A program made the position numbers and the translations under genes. From positions 152,311 to 216,310 of the forward strand of contig NZ_LWCU01000001.1 of assembly GCF_001650405.1 (NCBI RefSeq): a stretch of DNA of 64,000 bases, given 5' to 3'. This DNA comes from Microbacterium sp. H83 (GTDB taxonomy: Bacteria > Actinomycetota > Actinomycetes > Actinomycetales > Microbacteriaceae). Positions within the stretch are counted from its first letter, which is position 1. Every line of letters begins with the position of its first letter. Positions 24,165 to 32,872 of the stretch are shown one piece after another. A model generated the notes under the pieces. That model was given only the letters and a program-made list of their open reading frames with translations. It did not search any database and had not been told where the DNA came from.

Positions 24165-26966
24165 TCAGCCGCGAGGCTTCTCCACCATCTCGGTGGTCTC
24201 GATCTCGTCACCGATCTGGATGTCGTTGTACTTGCCGAGACCGATACCGGCCTCGTAGTCGGTCCGGACCTCGGTGACGTCGTCCTTGAAGCGACGCAGC
24301 GACTCGATGGCGAGACCATCGGCGAGCACGACGCCGTCGCGGATGACACGGGCCTTGGCGTTTCGCGTGATCGTTCCCGATCGCACGATGACACCGGCGA
24401 TGTTGCCGAACTTCGAGGAACGGAACACCTCGCGGATCTCGGCGACGCCCGACTGGACCTCTTCGTACTCCGGCTTGAGCATGCCCTTGAGCGAGCTCTC
24501 GATCTCGTCGATCGCGTTGTAGATGACGGAGTAGAAGCGGATGTCCACGCCCTCGCGCTGTGCGCGCTCGCGCGCCTTCGTGTCGGGACGCACGTTGAAG
24601 CCCACGATGATCGCGTTGTCGATCGTCGCGAGGTTCACGTCGGACTCGGTGATCGCACCGACGCCGCGGTGGATGATCCGGAGCTGCACCGAGTCGTCGA
24701 CCTCGATCTTGAGCAGCGACTCCTCGAGCGCCTCGACGGCACCGGAGACGTCACCCTTGATGATGAGGTTGAGCGACTCGACCTTGCCCTCTTCGAGAGC
24801 ACGGGTGAAGTCCTCGAGCGAGATGCGCTTGCGGGCCTTGGCCAGCTGGGCGTTGCGCTCGACCGCTTCACGCTTCTCAGCGATCTGACGGGCCATGCGG
24901 TCTTCCTCGGTGACGATGAAGACGTCGCCGGCGCGCGGCACGGAGTTGAGACCCTGCACCTGGACCGGACGCGACGGGAAGGCCTCGAGGACCTGCTCGC
25001 CGTTCTCGTCGGCCATGGCACGCACGCGACCGTACGCCGTTCCGGCGACGATCGCGTCGCCGACCCGGAGCGTTCCGGACTGGATGAGCACCGTGGCGAC
25101 CGACCCGCGACCCTTGTCGAGCTTCGCCTCGATGGCGACGCCGCGAGCGGCCTTGTTCGGGTTGGCGGTGAGGTCGAGACCGGCGTCCGCGGTGAGCAGC
25201 ACCGCGTCCAGGAGCTCCTGGATGCCGGTGCCGGCACGAGCCGACACATCGACGAACATGACGTCTCCGCCGTACTCCTCGGCGACGAGGCCGTACTCGG
25301 TGAGCTGCTGACGCACCTTGGCCGGGTTGGCCTCGGGCTTGTCGACCTTGTTCACCGCCACGACGATCGGCACGTTCGCCGCCTGCGCGTGGTTGAGCGC
25401 CTCCACCGTCTGCGGCATGATGCCGTCGTCGGCCGCGACCACGAGGATCGCGAGGTCGGTCACCTGCGCACCGCGGGCACGCATGGCGGTGAACGCCTCG
25501 TGACCAGGGGTGTCGATGAAGGTGATCGCGCGCTCGATGCCCTCGTGCTCGGTCCAGACCTGGTAGGCACCGATGTGCTGGGTGATGCCGCCGGCTTCGC
25601 CCTCGATGACGTTGGTCTGACGGATCGCGTCGAGAAGACGGGTCTTACCGTGGTCGACGTGACCCATGACGGTGACGACGGGAGGACGGATCTCGAGGTC
25701 GTCCTCGCTCTCCGCCTCCAGCTCGGCCTCGAGGTCGAGACCGAAGCCCTCGAGGAGCTCCTTGTCCTCGTCCTCGGGCGAGACCATCTGGATCTTGTAG
25801 CCGAGCTCCTCGCCGAGCACCTCGAACGTCGCCTCGTCCAGCGACTCGGTGGCCGTGGCCATCTCGCCGAGGTTGAAGAGGATCGTCACGAGGGTTCCGG
25901 GCTGGACCGTGTAGCCGGTCAGTGTCTCGATCTTGTCGGCGAAGTCCGCGATGGACGCGCCACGGCGCATGCGGATGATCTCCCCGTTGCCGCGGGTGAC
26001 GTTGACGCCACCGACGACCGGGGCGCTCCGCATCTCGAATTCCTGCCGCTTCGCCCGCCGCGACTTGCGCTGCTTGCTCTTGCCGCCGCCCTTGCCGAAG
26101 GCACCGGCGGTGCCTCCGCCGGGACCACGACCGCGACCGCCGCCGCCGGGGCGACCGGCGAAGCCGCCGCCCGGACGAGCGCCGGGACCGGCGCCGGGGC
26201 CGCCGGCACCGCCGGGACGACCGGGGCCGCCGGGACGCTGCTGGAACGGTGCGCCACCGGGACGACCGCCCTGACCGCCGCGCGGGGCGCCGGGTCGGGG
26301 GGATCCGGGACGGGGAGCACCCGGACGCGGGGCACCGGGACGCGGAGCCTGCGGACGGGGGATGTTGCCGGGGGTCGGGCGCTGACCCATGCCCTGCGCC
26401 GAGGCGAAGGGGTTGTTGCCCGGACGCGGACCCGTCGGGCGCTGACCCATGCCCTGCGCGGACGAGAACGGTTTGTTGCCGGGGCGAGGGGCCCCGGGCT
26501 TGGGCGCCGAGCCGTCAGCGGGCTTCGGGGCCGCGGGGGTCGCCGCCGCGGGAGCGGCGGTCTCGGCCGGAGCAGCAGGCGCCGCGGCGGCCGGAGCCTC
26601 GGGCGCGGGAGCCGGCTTCGGACCGGGCTTCGGACCGGGAGTCGGCGCGCCGGGCTTGGCGGCACCGGGCCTGGCAGCACCGGGCGTCGCGGCACCGGGC
26701 GTCGCGGCACCGGGCTTGGCGGCACCGGGCTTGGCGGCACCGGGCTTGGCGGCAGCCGGCTTCGACGACGCAGCGGGTGCGTCGGCGGAGGCCTTCAGCG
26801 AGGGGTCGGCCTCGATCGCGGCGCGCAGCTTGCGCGCGACCGGCGGTTCGATGGTCGAAGAGGGGCTCTTGACGAACTCCCCGAGTTCCTTGAGCTTCGC
26901 AAGTGCGATCTTGCTGTCGACGCCGAGTTCAGCGGCGATCTCGTGTACGCGTGGTTTTCCAGCCAC
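24165..26966 (-). CDS. infB: Translation initiation factor IF-2
   Basis: A 933-residue IF-2, the GTPase that brings initiator tRNA to the ribosome. The N-terminal 370 residues are low-complexity Pro/Ala/Gly/Arg sequence, with seven 15-base repeats encoding PGAA(K/T/R) units, a near-duplicate pair [14 protein letters not shown] and [14 protein letters not shown], and RPGAP repeats. Domain IV-VI follow: G1 MGHVDHGKT near residue 434, G3 DTPGHE near 485, G4 NKVD near 540, then the EF-Tu-like and fMet-tRNA binding C-terminal domains. The start is GTG with AGGAG upstream (ACAGGAGAATT). It sits in the nusA-ylxR-infB-rbfA cluster. Confidence 0.97.
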   Translation of the reverse strand: MAGKPRVHEIAAELGVDSKIALAKLKELGEFVKSPSSTIEPPVARKLRAAIEADPSLKASADAPAASSKPAAAKPGAAKPGAAKPGAATPGAATPGAARPGAAKPGAPTPGPKPGPKPAPAPEAPAAAAPAAPAETAAPAAATPAAPKPADGSAPKPGAPRPGNKPFSSAQGMGQRPTGPRPGNNPFASAQGMGQRPTPGNIPRPQAPRPGAPRPGAPRPGSPRPGAPRGGQGGRPGGAPFQQRPGGPGRPGGAGGPGAGPGARPGGGFAGRPGGGGRGRGPGGGTAGAFGKGGGKSKQRKSRRAKRQEFEMRSAPVVGGVNVTRGNGEIIRMRRGASIADFADKIETLTGYTVQPGTLVTILFNLGEMATATESLDEATFEVLGEELGYKIQMVSPEDEDKELLEGFGLDLEAELEAESEDDLEIRPPVVTVMGHVDHGKTRLLDAIRQTNVIEGEAGGITQHIGAYQVWTEHEGIERAITFIDTPGHEAFTAMRARGAQVTDLAILVVAADDGIMPQTVEALNHAQAANVPIVVAVNKVDKPEANPAKVRQQLTEYGLVAEEYGGDVMFVDVSARAGTGIQELLDAVLLTADAGLDLTANPNKAARGVAIEAKLDKGRGSVATVLIQSGTLRVGDAIVAGTAYGRVRAMADENGEQVLEAFPSRPVQVQGLNSVPRAGDVFIVTEEDRMARQIAEKREAVERNAQLAKARKRISLEDFTRALEEGKVESLNLIIKGDVSGAVEALEESLLKIEVDDSVQLRIIHRGVGAITESDVNLATIDNAIIVGFNVRPDTKARERAQREGVDIRFYSVIYNAIDEIESSLKGMLKPEYEEVQSGVAEIREVFRSSKFGNIAGVIVRSGTITRNAKARVIRDGVVLADGLAIESLRRFKDDVTEVRTDYEAGIGLGKYNDIQIGDEIETTEMVEKPRG
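26651..26755 (-). repeat. Seven 15-base tandem repeats inside infB
   Basis: Seven consecutive 15-base units of the form CGGGCTTGGCGGCAC (plus strand), with a CTGGCAG and two GTCGCGG variants, encode the PGAAK-type repeats of the IF-2 N-terminal region. A coding microsatellite likely to vary in copy number between strains. Confidence 0.85.
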
Positions 26967-27061
26967 AATTCTCCTGTCAGGGTCGGTCCACCCTGGACAG
27001 GGCAGACCACTAGTCGCGGACGGGTCTCATTTCGAGCCGTTCACTTTGTTTCCATAGCCGT

Positions 27062-27316
27062 TCAGCCTTTGTTTCTCAGCGGATGTTCTTCGATAATCTG
27101 CGTGTCCACCGTGGCGGACACACGAAGCGCACGACCGAAAGCGCGGCGCCGCAGGGCGGCATCCATGCATTCGCGTGTCGGATGCACCCACGCGCCCCTC
27201 CCCGGCAGGACGGCACGCTCATCGACGATGAGGATGTCGTTCTGGGACACCACCCTGAGCAGAGTGGAGCGGGGAGCACGCGTGCGACAGCCGACGCACG
27301 TTCGTACGGGTTCCAT
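27062..27316 (-). CDS. ylxR: YlxR family RNA-binding protein
   Basis: An 84-residue YlxR (DUF448) protein. RTCVGCRTRAPRSTLLRVV and LPGRGAWVHPTRECMDAALRRRAFGRAL are the family motifs; the GRGAWVHP surface and basic residues suggest nucleic-acid binding, and homologues interact with RNase P RNA or nucleoid. The start at 27316 is fixed by the family's usual beginning a few residues before RTCVGC. It lies between nusA and infB as expected. Longer in-frame sequence upstream belongs to antisense of nusA's end and is not coding. Confidence 0.93.
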   Translation of the reverse strand: MEPVRTCVGCRTRAPRSTLLRVVSQNDILIVDERAVLPGRGAWVHPTRECMDAALRRRAFGRALRVSATVDTQIIEEHPLRNKG

Positions 27317-27334
27317 CTTACACCTGTGTTCCCG

Positions 27335-27363
27335 CTCGACTCGCGCGCACGGCGCGAGTCGAG
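27335..27363. repeat. Hairpin between nusA and ylxR
   Basis: CTCGACTCGCGC (27335-27346) and GCGCGAGTCGAG (27352-27363) form a perfect 12-bp stem with a five-base loop, 12 bases after the nusA stop. Probably a partial intra-operon terminator or processing site. Confidence 0.5.
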
Positions 27364-27375
27364 CCTTCCGGACGA

Positions 27376-28359
27376 TCAGTCCAGGACGCTGTCGGGCTGG
27401 ATGTCGATCTTCGCACCCGTCAGCTTGGCGGCCAGACGCGCGTTCTGGCCCTCCTTGCCGATCGCGAGCGACAGCTGGTAGTCCGGGACGAGTGCGCGCA
27501 CGGCCTTCGTGTTCGCGTCGAGGATGAACGAGCTCGTCACCTTGGCGGGCGACAGCGCGTTCGCGACGAAGGCGGCGAGCTCGGGGTCGTGGTCGACGAT
27601 GTCGATCTTCTCCCCGGCCAGCTCCTCCGTGACCGCACGGACACGGCGGCCCAACTCGCCGATGCACGCGCCCTTGGCGTTGATCGCCGGGTCGTTCGCC
27701 CGCACCGCGATCTTGGTGCGGTGGCCCGCCTCGCGGGCGAGGGAGACGATCTCCACGAGACCCGCCGCGATCTCGGGCACCTCCAGCGCGAACAGCTTGC
27801 GCACGAGTCCCGGATGCGTGCGGGAGACGGTGATCTGCGGCCCCTTGAGCCCCTTCGCGACGCTGGTCACGTAGACGCGCAGGCGCGAGCCGTGGGCGTA
27901 CTCCTCACCGGGGACCTGCTCTTCGGGAGGAAGGATCGCCTCGACGGATCCGAGATCGACGTGGATCATCCGCGGGTTCGGGCCCTGCTGGATCATCCCG
28001 GCGACGATGTCGCCCTCCTTGCCCTTGAACTCGCCGAGGACCGCATCGTCGGCGATGTCGCGCAGGCGCTGGCTGATGACCTGCTTCGCGGCGAACGCGG
28101 CGATGCGCCCGAAGTCGTCGGGGGTCGCGTCCTCCTCGCCGATGATGGCGCCCTCGTCGTCCTTGACGACCTGCAGCACGGCGACATGGCCGGTCCGACG
28201 GTCGAGGTCGACGCGCACGCCCTCCGGCGTGGCGCCGTCGGCGGACACGTGCTTCGAGTAGGCCGTCAGGATGGCCTGCTCGATGATCGAGACGAGCTCG
28301 TCGAACGGGATCGCCTTCTCCTTCTCGATCCCACGCAGCAGACTCAGTTCGATATCCAT
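27376..28359 (-). CDS. nusA: Transcription termination/antitermination factor NusA
   Basis: A 327-residue NusA of the short actinobacterial type: N-terminal RNA-polymerase-binding domain (MDIELSLLRGIEKEKAIPFDEL), an S1 domain, and two KH domains with GACIGELGRRVRAV and the terminal SLAIGKEGQNARLAAKLTGAKIDI. It lacks the acidic repeats of E. coli NusA. RimP, which normally precedes nusA, is not encoded upstream; a LOG-family gene lies there instead. A TATCGT box about 55 bases upstream of the start is the best promoter candidate for the nusA-ylxR-infB-rbfA operon. Confidence 0.96.
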   Translation of the reverse strand: MDIELSLLRGIEKEKAIPFDELVSIIEQAILTAYSKHVSADGATPEGVRVDLDRRTGHVAVLQVVKDDEGAIIGEEDATPDDFGRIAAFAAKQVISQRLRDIADDAVLGEFKGKEGDIVAGMIQQGPNPRMIHVDLGSVEAILPPEEQVPGEEYAHGSRLRVYVTSVAKGLKGPQITVSRTHPGLVRKLFALEVPEIAAGLVEIVSLAREAGHRTKIAVRANDPAINAKGACIGELGRRVRAVTEELAGEKIDIVDHDPELAAFVANALSPAKVTSSFILDANTKAVRALVPDYQLSLAIGKEGQNARLAAKLTGAKIDIQPDSVLD

Positions 28360-28414
28360 GACGACTCCCTATTCAGCTCTCGTCGCGCGGATGTGCACGC
28401 ACGACATCCGTACA

Positions 28415-28420
28415 ACGATA
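28415..28420 (-). promoter_or_regulatory. Candidate -10 box (TATCGT) of nusA operon
   Basis: TATCGT lies 55 bases before the nusA start and is followed by a small hairpin (CGGATGT 28388-28394 with ACATCCG 28404-28410), which would be at the 5' end of the mRNA. The -35 region is weak. Confidence 0.35.
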
Positions 28421-28487
28421 CCCTGCGCCGTAGGCCGCTGCCACGACGAGGACCGCCTCGCGGGCATCTCCGTGCCGTCGCGCGGCG

Positions 28488-29528
28488 TCAGACGGCGGGA
28501 GCGGACTCCAGCGCGTTGATCGCCCCGATCAGGCGGAACAGCTCGCCGACCCGCCGTTGATCCAGGTGCAGCGCCAACCTCGGGAGATGCAGGAGCTCGT
28601 CGTCCGCGACCTCGGGCTGGCGCGGTGCCGTGCGGTGGATGCTGCCGCTGGACAGCATCGTGCCGAACCGGTCGTTGAGATCCGCGATCTCGTCGTCGGT
28701 GGGCTCCGCACGGAGACGCAGGATCAGCGTGTCCCCCACCCACCGCAGGGAGTCGTAGTTCCGCCAGAAGCCGGCGATCTCGGCCCTGGCCGCCTCGACG
28801 GAGTCCGTCACGACGACGCGGTCGAAGTCGCCGGGAGAGATGACGCCGGTCGGCTCGAGCGACTGGTCGATGAACGCCTTCAGCCCGCTCCAGAAGGTGC
28901 CGCCGCGCTGATCCAGCAGCACGATCGGAGTGGGCTCGGCCTTGCCCGTCTGCTGGAGGGTCAGCAGCTCGAACATCTCGTCCAGCGTGCCGAAGCCGCC
29001 GGGAAGGCAGATGAACCCGCTCGACTCCTTGATGAGCATGAGCTTGCGGGTGAAGAAGTACTTCATCGCGACGACGTGGTCGCTGCCCTGGATGAGGCTG
29101 TTCGCCTTCTCCTCGAACGGCAGCCTGATCGACACCCCGAGCGACAGCGCGGGGCCCGCTCCCTCCGCGGCCGCCTGCATGATGCCGGGGCCCGCGCCGG
29201 TGACGACCATCCAGCCGTCGGCGGCCAGCGCGGCGGCGACGTCGCGCGCCTGCAGGTAGAGCGGGTCGTCCTGCCGGGTGCGGGCGGAGCCGAAGACCGT
29301 CACCTTCGGAACGCCGTGGAACGGCGCGAAGAGCCGGAAGGCATCGCGCATCTCGGCGAGCGCGGCGGATGCGATCTTGAGGTCGAGCCGCCCGGTGCCG
29401 TCCTCGCCGAGCAGGATCGCGGTGCGCATCAGACGCATCACGAGCCGCCTGTCGGTGCGCACGCCCGCCTCGTCGAGGACGGTGTTGATCTCGGCGCTCA
29501 GCGCCTCCGGCAGCGGTTCCTCGGTCAT
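28488..29528 (-). CDS. LOG family protein (lysine decarboxylase-like Rossmann fold)
   Basis: A 346-residue member of the LOG/TIGR00730 superfamily, related to cytokinin riboside 5'-monophosphate phosphoribohydrolases, which release bases from nucleotide monophosphates. VTVFGSARTRQDDP, GAGPGIMQAAAEGA and the diagnostic LPGGFGTLDEMFELLTL are visible. It is longer than the 180-200-residue LOG type, with N- and C-terminal extensions including HLPRLALHLDQRR, as seen in the larger bacterial subgroup of uncertain substrate. Upstream only a GACGCT box stands six bases before the ATG, a weak match to the leaderless pattern. Confidence 0.9.
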   Translation of the reverse strand: MTEEPLPEALSAEINTVLDEAGVRTDRRLVMRLMRTAILLGEDGTGRLDLKIASAALAEMRDAFRLFAPFHGVPKVTVFGSARTRQDDPLYLQARDVAAALAADGWMVVTGAGPGIMQAAAEGAGPALSLGVSIRLPFEEKANSLIQGSDHVVAMKYFFTRKLMLIKESSGFICLPGGFGTLDEMFELLTLQQTGKAEPTPIVLLDQRGGTFWSGLKAFIDQSLEPTGVISPGDFDRVVVTDSVEAARAEIAGFWRNYDSLRWVGDTLILRLRAEPTDDEIADLNDRFGTMLSSGSIHRTAPRQPEVADDELLHLPRLALHLDQRRVGELFRLIGAINALESAPAV

Positions 29529-29621
29529 GGCACCAGCGTCGCATGTCCTGGCCGTCGATCACCACTCCACGCCGGTGTCAACGCCCATGACGCCCGGCCC
29601 GGATGAGCGCATCATGGCCCC

Positions 29622-30125
29622 ATGACGGAGATCACAGGACCCGAAGCGCTCGTGCGCGTCAAGGAGCTGGTGGAGGACATCGACTTCACGATGCTGACCA
29701 CCCGCGACGACGCGGAGAACCTCGTGAGCAGACCGATGTCGACACGGCAGATGGACGACGCCGGCGACATCTGGTTCTTCACGGCCGAGGACACCGAGAA
29801 GGTCGAGGAGGCCCGCCATCACCATCAGGTCGGCCTGTCGTACTGCGATGCCAAGGGCATGCGCTACGTCTCGGTCGCCGGGAACGCGAGCATCGTCCAC
29901 GACCGCAGCAAGATGGAGGAGCTGTACTCCCCCTCCTTGGACATCTGGTTCACGGACGGTCTCGACACCCCCGGCATCGCGCTCCTGAAGGTCACGCCGA
30001 CCGTCGCGGAGTTCTGGGAGCCGGCCAAGGGCAAGGTCGCGCTGGCCGCGGGTGCGCTCAAGGCCCTGGTGACGCACGACACCCCTGACGACGACACCAT
30101 GCACCACGGCTACATCGTCTGCTGA
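29622..30125 (+). CDS. Pyridoxamine 5'-phosphate oxidase-fold, general stress protein 26 type
   Basis: A 167-residue split-barrel flavin-binding protein of the COG3871 (general stress protein 26) group. Typical features are DFTMLTTRDDAENLVSRPM, the GDIWFFTAEDTEKVEE strand and the DIWFTDGLDTPGIALLKVTP end. Members bind FMN, FAD or F420; the ligand is not certain here. It is not a pyridoxamine oxidase by sequence. The start is preceded by a CATCAT box and no Shine-Dalgarno sequence. Transcribed alone and ended by a hairpin at 30141-30176. Confidence 0.9.
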   Translation: MTEITGPEALVRVKELVEDIDFTMLTTRDDAENLVSRPMSTRQMDDAGDIWFFTAEDTEKVEEARHHHQVGLSYCDAKGMRYVSVAGNASIVHDRSKMEELYSPSLDIWFTDGLDTPGIALLKVTPTVAEFWEPAKGKVALAAGALKALVTHDTPDDDTMHHGYIVC

Positions 30126-30140
30126 CGTCACTCCCCCGCA

Positions 30141-30176
30141 GAACGCCGCGCACCCCGGGAGGGATGCGCGGCGTTC
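30141..30176. terminator. Convergent terminator, stress protein / proS
   Basis: GAACGCCGCGCA (30141-30152) and TGCGCGGCGTTC (30165-30176) form a perfect 12-bp stem with a 12-base loop, between two convergent genes. Confidence 0.7.
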
Positions 30177-30187
30177 GGGAGCAGGCG

Positions 30188-31945
30188 TCAGCGGCTGGTC
30201 AGGCGCTCGACGGCCTCTGCGATCGAGACCGAGTCGCGGTCTCCTGTGGCGCGGTCCCAGAGCTCGACCTGGCCGTCGGCCGCTCCGCGCCCGACGATCA
30301 CGATCTTCGGGATGCCGACGAGCTCGGCGTCGCCGAACTTCACGCCGGGAGACACCTTCGGGCGGTCGTCGTACAGCACGTCGAGCCCGGAGGCCTCGAG
30401 CTGCGCCGACAGCTCGGAGGCGACGTCGAACGCCGCCTGATCGCGACCGGCGGCCACGACCTGCACGTCGAACGGGGCGACGGATGCCGGCCAGATGAGA
30501 CCCTTGTCGTCGTTGTTCAGCTCCGCGATGATCGCGAGGATGCGGGTCACGCCGATGCCGTACGAGCCCATCGTGACGGTGACGAGCTTGCCGTTCTCGT
30601 CGAGGACCTTGAGTCCGAGGGCTTCGGCGTACTTGCGACCGAGCTGGAAGACATGGCCGATCTCCATGCCGCGCGCGAGCTCGACGGGTCCTGATCCGTC
30701 CGGCGCGGGATCCCCGGCACGGACGTTCGCGATCTCGACGACGCCGTCCGCGAAGAAGTCGCGTCCGGCGACCACGGAGTGCGCGTGCTTCTGGTCGATG
30801 TTCGCCCCGGTGATCCAGCTGGTGCCCTCGCCGACGCGCGGGTCGACCAGGTAGCGGATGCCGGTCGCCGACTCCTCGCCGAGCACCGCGCCGGTGGGCG
30901 ACCACGGGCCGATGTAGCCCTTCACGAGGAGCGGGTTGGCCTCGAAGTCGTCCGGGGTCGCGGTCGCCACCTCGGCCGGCGCGAAGGCCACCTCGGCGCG
31001 CTTCTCGTCGACCTCGCGGTCGCCGGGGATGCCGACGACGACGAGCTCACGGGTGCCGTCGAGGTGCGTCAGCGCGAGGACGACGTTCTTGAGCGTGTCC
31101 GCCGCCGTGTAGTCGCCGTCCAGGTGCGCGTTCGAGTGCGCGACCAGCGTCTCGATCGTCGGCGTGTCCGGCGAGTCGAACACGACCGGCGACGCCTCGG
31201 AGTCGAAGGCGATCGCGTCGGGCACCGCTGTGGTGAAGGCCTCGACGTTGGCGGCGTAGCCGCCGGCGCTGCGGACGAACGTGTCCTCGCCGACAGGGGT
31301 CGGGTGCAGGAACTCCTCGCTGCGGGATCCGCCCATCGCCCCGGCATCAGCCTGGACGATCGCGTACTCGAGGCCTAGCCGCTGGAAGATGCGCTCGTAC
31401 GCGTCGCGCTGCGCCTGGTAGCTCGCGTCGAGCCCGGCGTCCGAGGAGTCGAAGGAGTAGGCGTCCTTCATCGTGAACTCGCGACCGCGGAGCAGTCCGG
31501 CGCGCGGACGCGCCTCGTCGCGGTACTTGTCCTGGATCTGATAGATCGTGAGCGGCAGATCCTTGTACGACGAGTAGAGGTCCTTCACGAGCAGCGTGAA
31601 GGCCTCCTCGTGCGTCGGGGCGAGCAGATAGTCGCCGCCCTTGCGGTCCTGGAGGCGGAACAGCAGATCGCCGTACTCCTCCCACCGACCGGTCGCCTCG
31701 TACGCCTCGCGGGGCATGAGCGCCGGGAAGTGCACCTCCTGCGCGCCTGCGGCGGACATCTCCTCACGGACGACCGCCTCGATCCGCGCCTTCACGCGCA
31801 GGCCGAGCGGCAGCCAGGCGAAGATGCCGGCGGCCTGCGGCCGGATGTATCCCGCACGGATGAGCAGCTTGTGGCTCGCGACCTCTGCACCTGCAGGGTC
31901 TTCGCGGAGCGTACGGAGGAAGAAGTTGGAGAGACGAGTGACCAC
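30188..31945 (-). CDS. proS: Proline--tRNA ligase
   Basis: A 585-residue bacterial-type ProRS that charges tRNA-Pro. Class II motif 2 is seen in [31 protein letters not shown], with motif 1 near the N-terminus ([19 protein letters not shown]) and motif 3 near [13 protein letters not shown]. The editing insertion domain lies between motifs 2 and 3, and the C-terminal anticodon-binding domain follows ([19 protein letters not shown]). The GTG start at 31945 is preceded by TAGACT-N6, so the mRNA is probably leaderless; the gene stands alone. Confidence 0.97.
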   Translation of the reverse strand: MVTRLSNFFLRTLREDPAGAEVASHKLLIRAGYIRPQAAGIFAWLPLGLRVKARIEAVVREEMSAAGAQEVHFPALMPREAYEATGRWEEYGDLLFRLQDRKGGDYLLAPTHEEAFTLLVKDLYSSYKDLPLTIYQIQDKYRDEARPRAGLLRGREFTMKDAYSFDSSDAGLDASYQAQRDAYERIFQRLGLEYAIVQADAGAMGGSRSEEFLHPTPVGEDTFVRSAGGYAANVEAFTTAVPDAIAFDSEASPVVFDSPDTPTIETLVAHSNAHLDGDYTAADTLKNVVLALTHLDGTRELVVVGIPGDREVDEKRAEVAFAPAEVATATPDDFEANPLLVKGYIGPWSPTGAVLGEESATGIRYLVDPRVGEGTSWITGANIDQKHAHSVVAGRDFFADGVVEIANVRAGDPAPDGSGPVELARGMEIGHVFQLGRKYAEALGLKVLDENGKLVTVTMGSYGIGVTRILAIIAELNNDDKGLIWPASVAPFDVQVVAAGRDQAAFDVASELSAQLEASGLDVLYDDRPKVSPGVKFGDAELVGIPKIVIVGRGAADGQVELWDRATGDRDSVSIAEAVERLTSR

Positions 31946-31951
31946 GGGCCC

Positions 31952-31957
31952 AGTCTA
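31952..31957 (-). promoter_or_regulatory. Leaderless -10 box (TAGACT) for proS
   Basis: TAGACT ends six bases before the GTG at 31945. Confidence 0.6.
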
Positions 31958-31989
31958 CTGACCGGTGGTCACCCGCCTTCACGTCGGTC

Positions 31990-32760
31990 TCAGTTGAGCG
32001 CGGGCAGTCCGTCGGGGATCACACCGCCGGCGTACAGGCTCGCCGCGAGCTCCTGCACGGCCGTGAGCGCGACCCGCTGCGGGAGCGGACCGTAGGAGAT
32101 GCGGGTGACGCCGAGCTTCTCGTACTCCGATGCGGCGAGCGCGCCGGGGAGGCCGATCACGCTGACCTTGCCCTCGCCGATGCCCTCGACGAGCTGGCGC
32201 GTGACGGTGGCATCGAGGATCCCCGGGACGAAGACCGCCGTCGCCCCCGCGTCGAGGAAGGCGCGACCGCGCTGGATCGCGTCCGCGACACTCTCGGCGA
32301 CGGGCCGGTGGCCGGCCCGGACGAAGGCGTCGGTGCGGGCGTTGAGCGCGAAGGGCACGCCCTCCGCCTCGGCCGCCCTCACGATCGACTCGACGACCGC
32401 GACGGAGTCGTCGAGGGGCTTGAGGCGGTCTTCGACGTTCGCGCCGACGACTCCCGCGGCGATCGCGAGGCGGGTGGTCTCCCCCGCGTCGTCGTACCCG
32501 TCGTCGAGGTCGGCGGTGACGGGCACCGACACCGATGCCGCGATGCGTCCGACCATGTCGATCATCACCTCGCGCGGGATCGTCCCGTCGTCGTATCCGA
32601 AGGACGCGGCGATGCCGTGCCCCGCGGTCGCGATCGCGGTCGTCTCCGGCAGCGCGGCGAGGGCGCGGGCGGACACGACGTCCCACACGTTCACGACGCG
32701 GAGGATCTCGGGGGCTTCGTACAGTCCGATGAGGGTCTTGGCCTTGTCAGCAGTGGTCAT
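31990..32760 (-). CDS. Isocitrate lyase/phosphoenolpyruvate mutase family protein
   Basis: A 256-residue protein of the PEP mutase/ICL superfamily, a TIM-barrel group that makes or breaks C-C or P-C bonds next to a carboxylate. VVNVWDVVSARALA opens the barrel; TADLDDGYDD holds the Mg-binding Asp residues, and NVEDR and NARTDAF follow. The KKCGH loop Cys of true isocitrate lyases and methylisocitrate lyases is absent, so the enzyme probably belongs to the oxaloacetate-decarboxylase/phosphonopyruvate-like branch of unknown substrate. TAGCGT six bases upstream marks a leaderless promoter. Confidence 0.9.
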   Translation of the reverse strand: MTTADKAKTLIGLYEAPEILRVVNVWDVVSARALAALPETTAIATAGHGIAASFGYDDGTIPREVMIDMVGRIAASVSVPVTADLDDGYDDAGETTRLAIAAGVVGANVEDRLKPLDDSVAVVESIVRAAEAEGVPFALNARTDAFVRAGHRPVAESVADAIQRGRAFLDAGATAVFVPGILDATVTRQLVEGIGEGKVSVIGLPGALAASEYEKLGVTRISYGPLPQRVALTAVQELAASLYAGGVIPDGLPALN

Positions 32761-32766
32761 GTCCCC

Positions 32767-32772
32767 ACGCTA
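32767..32772 (-). promoter_or_regulatory. Leaderless -10 box (TAGCGT) for PEP mutase-like gene
   Basis: TAGCGT ends six bases before the ATG at 32760. Confidence 0.6.
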
Positions 32773-32860
32773 ACGCGCGCGGCGATCCGCCGGGCCGGAG
32801 TGACGCGTCGGATCGGATGCGCATCCCGTCGGCGCCGAGCCGCCGCGCCTCCGGGCACCC

Positions 32861-32866
32861 TAGTGT
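32861..32866 (+). promoter_or_regulatory. Leaderless -10 box (TAGTGT) for RNB nuclease
   Basis: TAGTGT is followed by six bases and the ATG at 32873. Confidence 0.6.
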
Positions 32867-32872
32867 GGGCGT

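Noticed and set aside
26651..26755. Possible CRISPR-like or intergenic repeats
   Set aside because: The units are contiguous without spacers and lie in frame inside infB.
24060..27527. Very long plus-strand open frame opposite infB and ylxR
   Set aside because: Shadow of the GC-rich infB gene; its protein shows only low-complexity Asp/Arg/Leu sequence and no family motif, while infB has all GTPase motifs.
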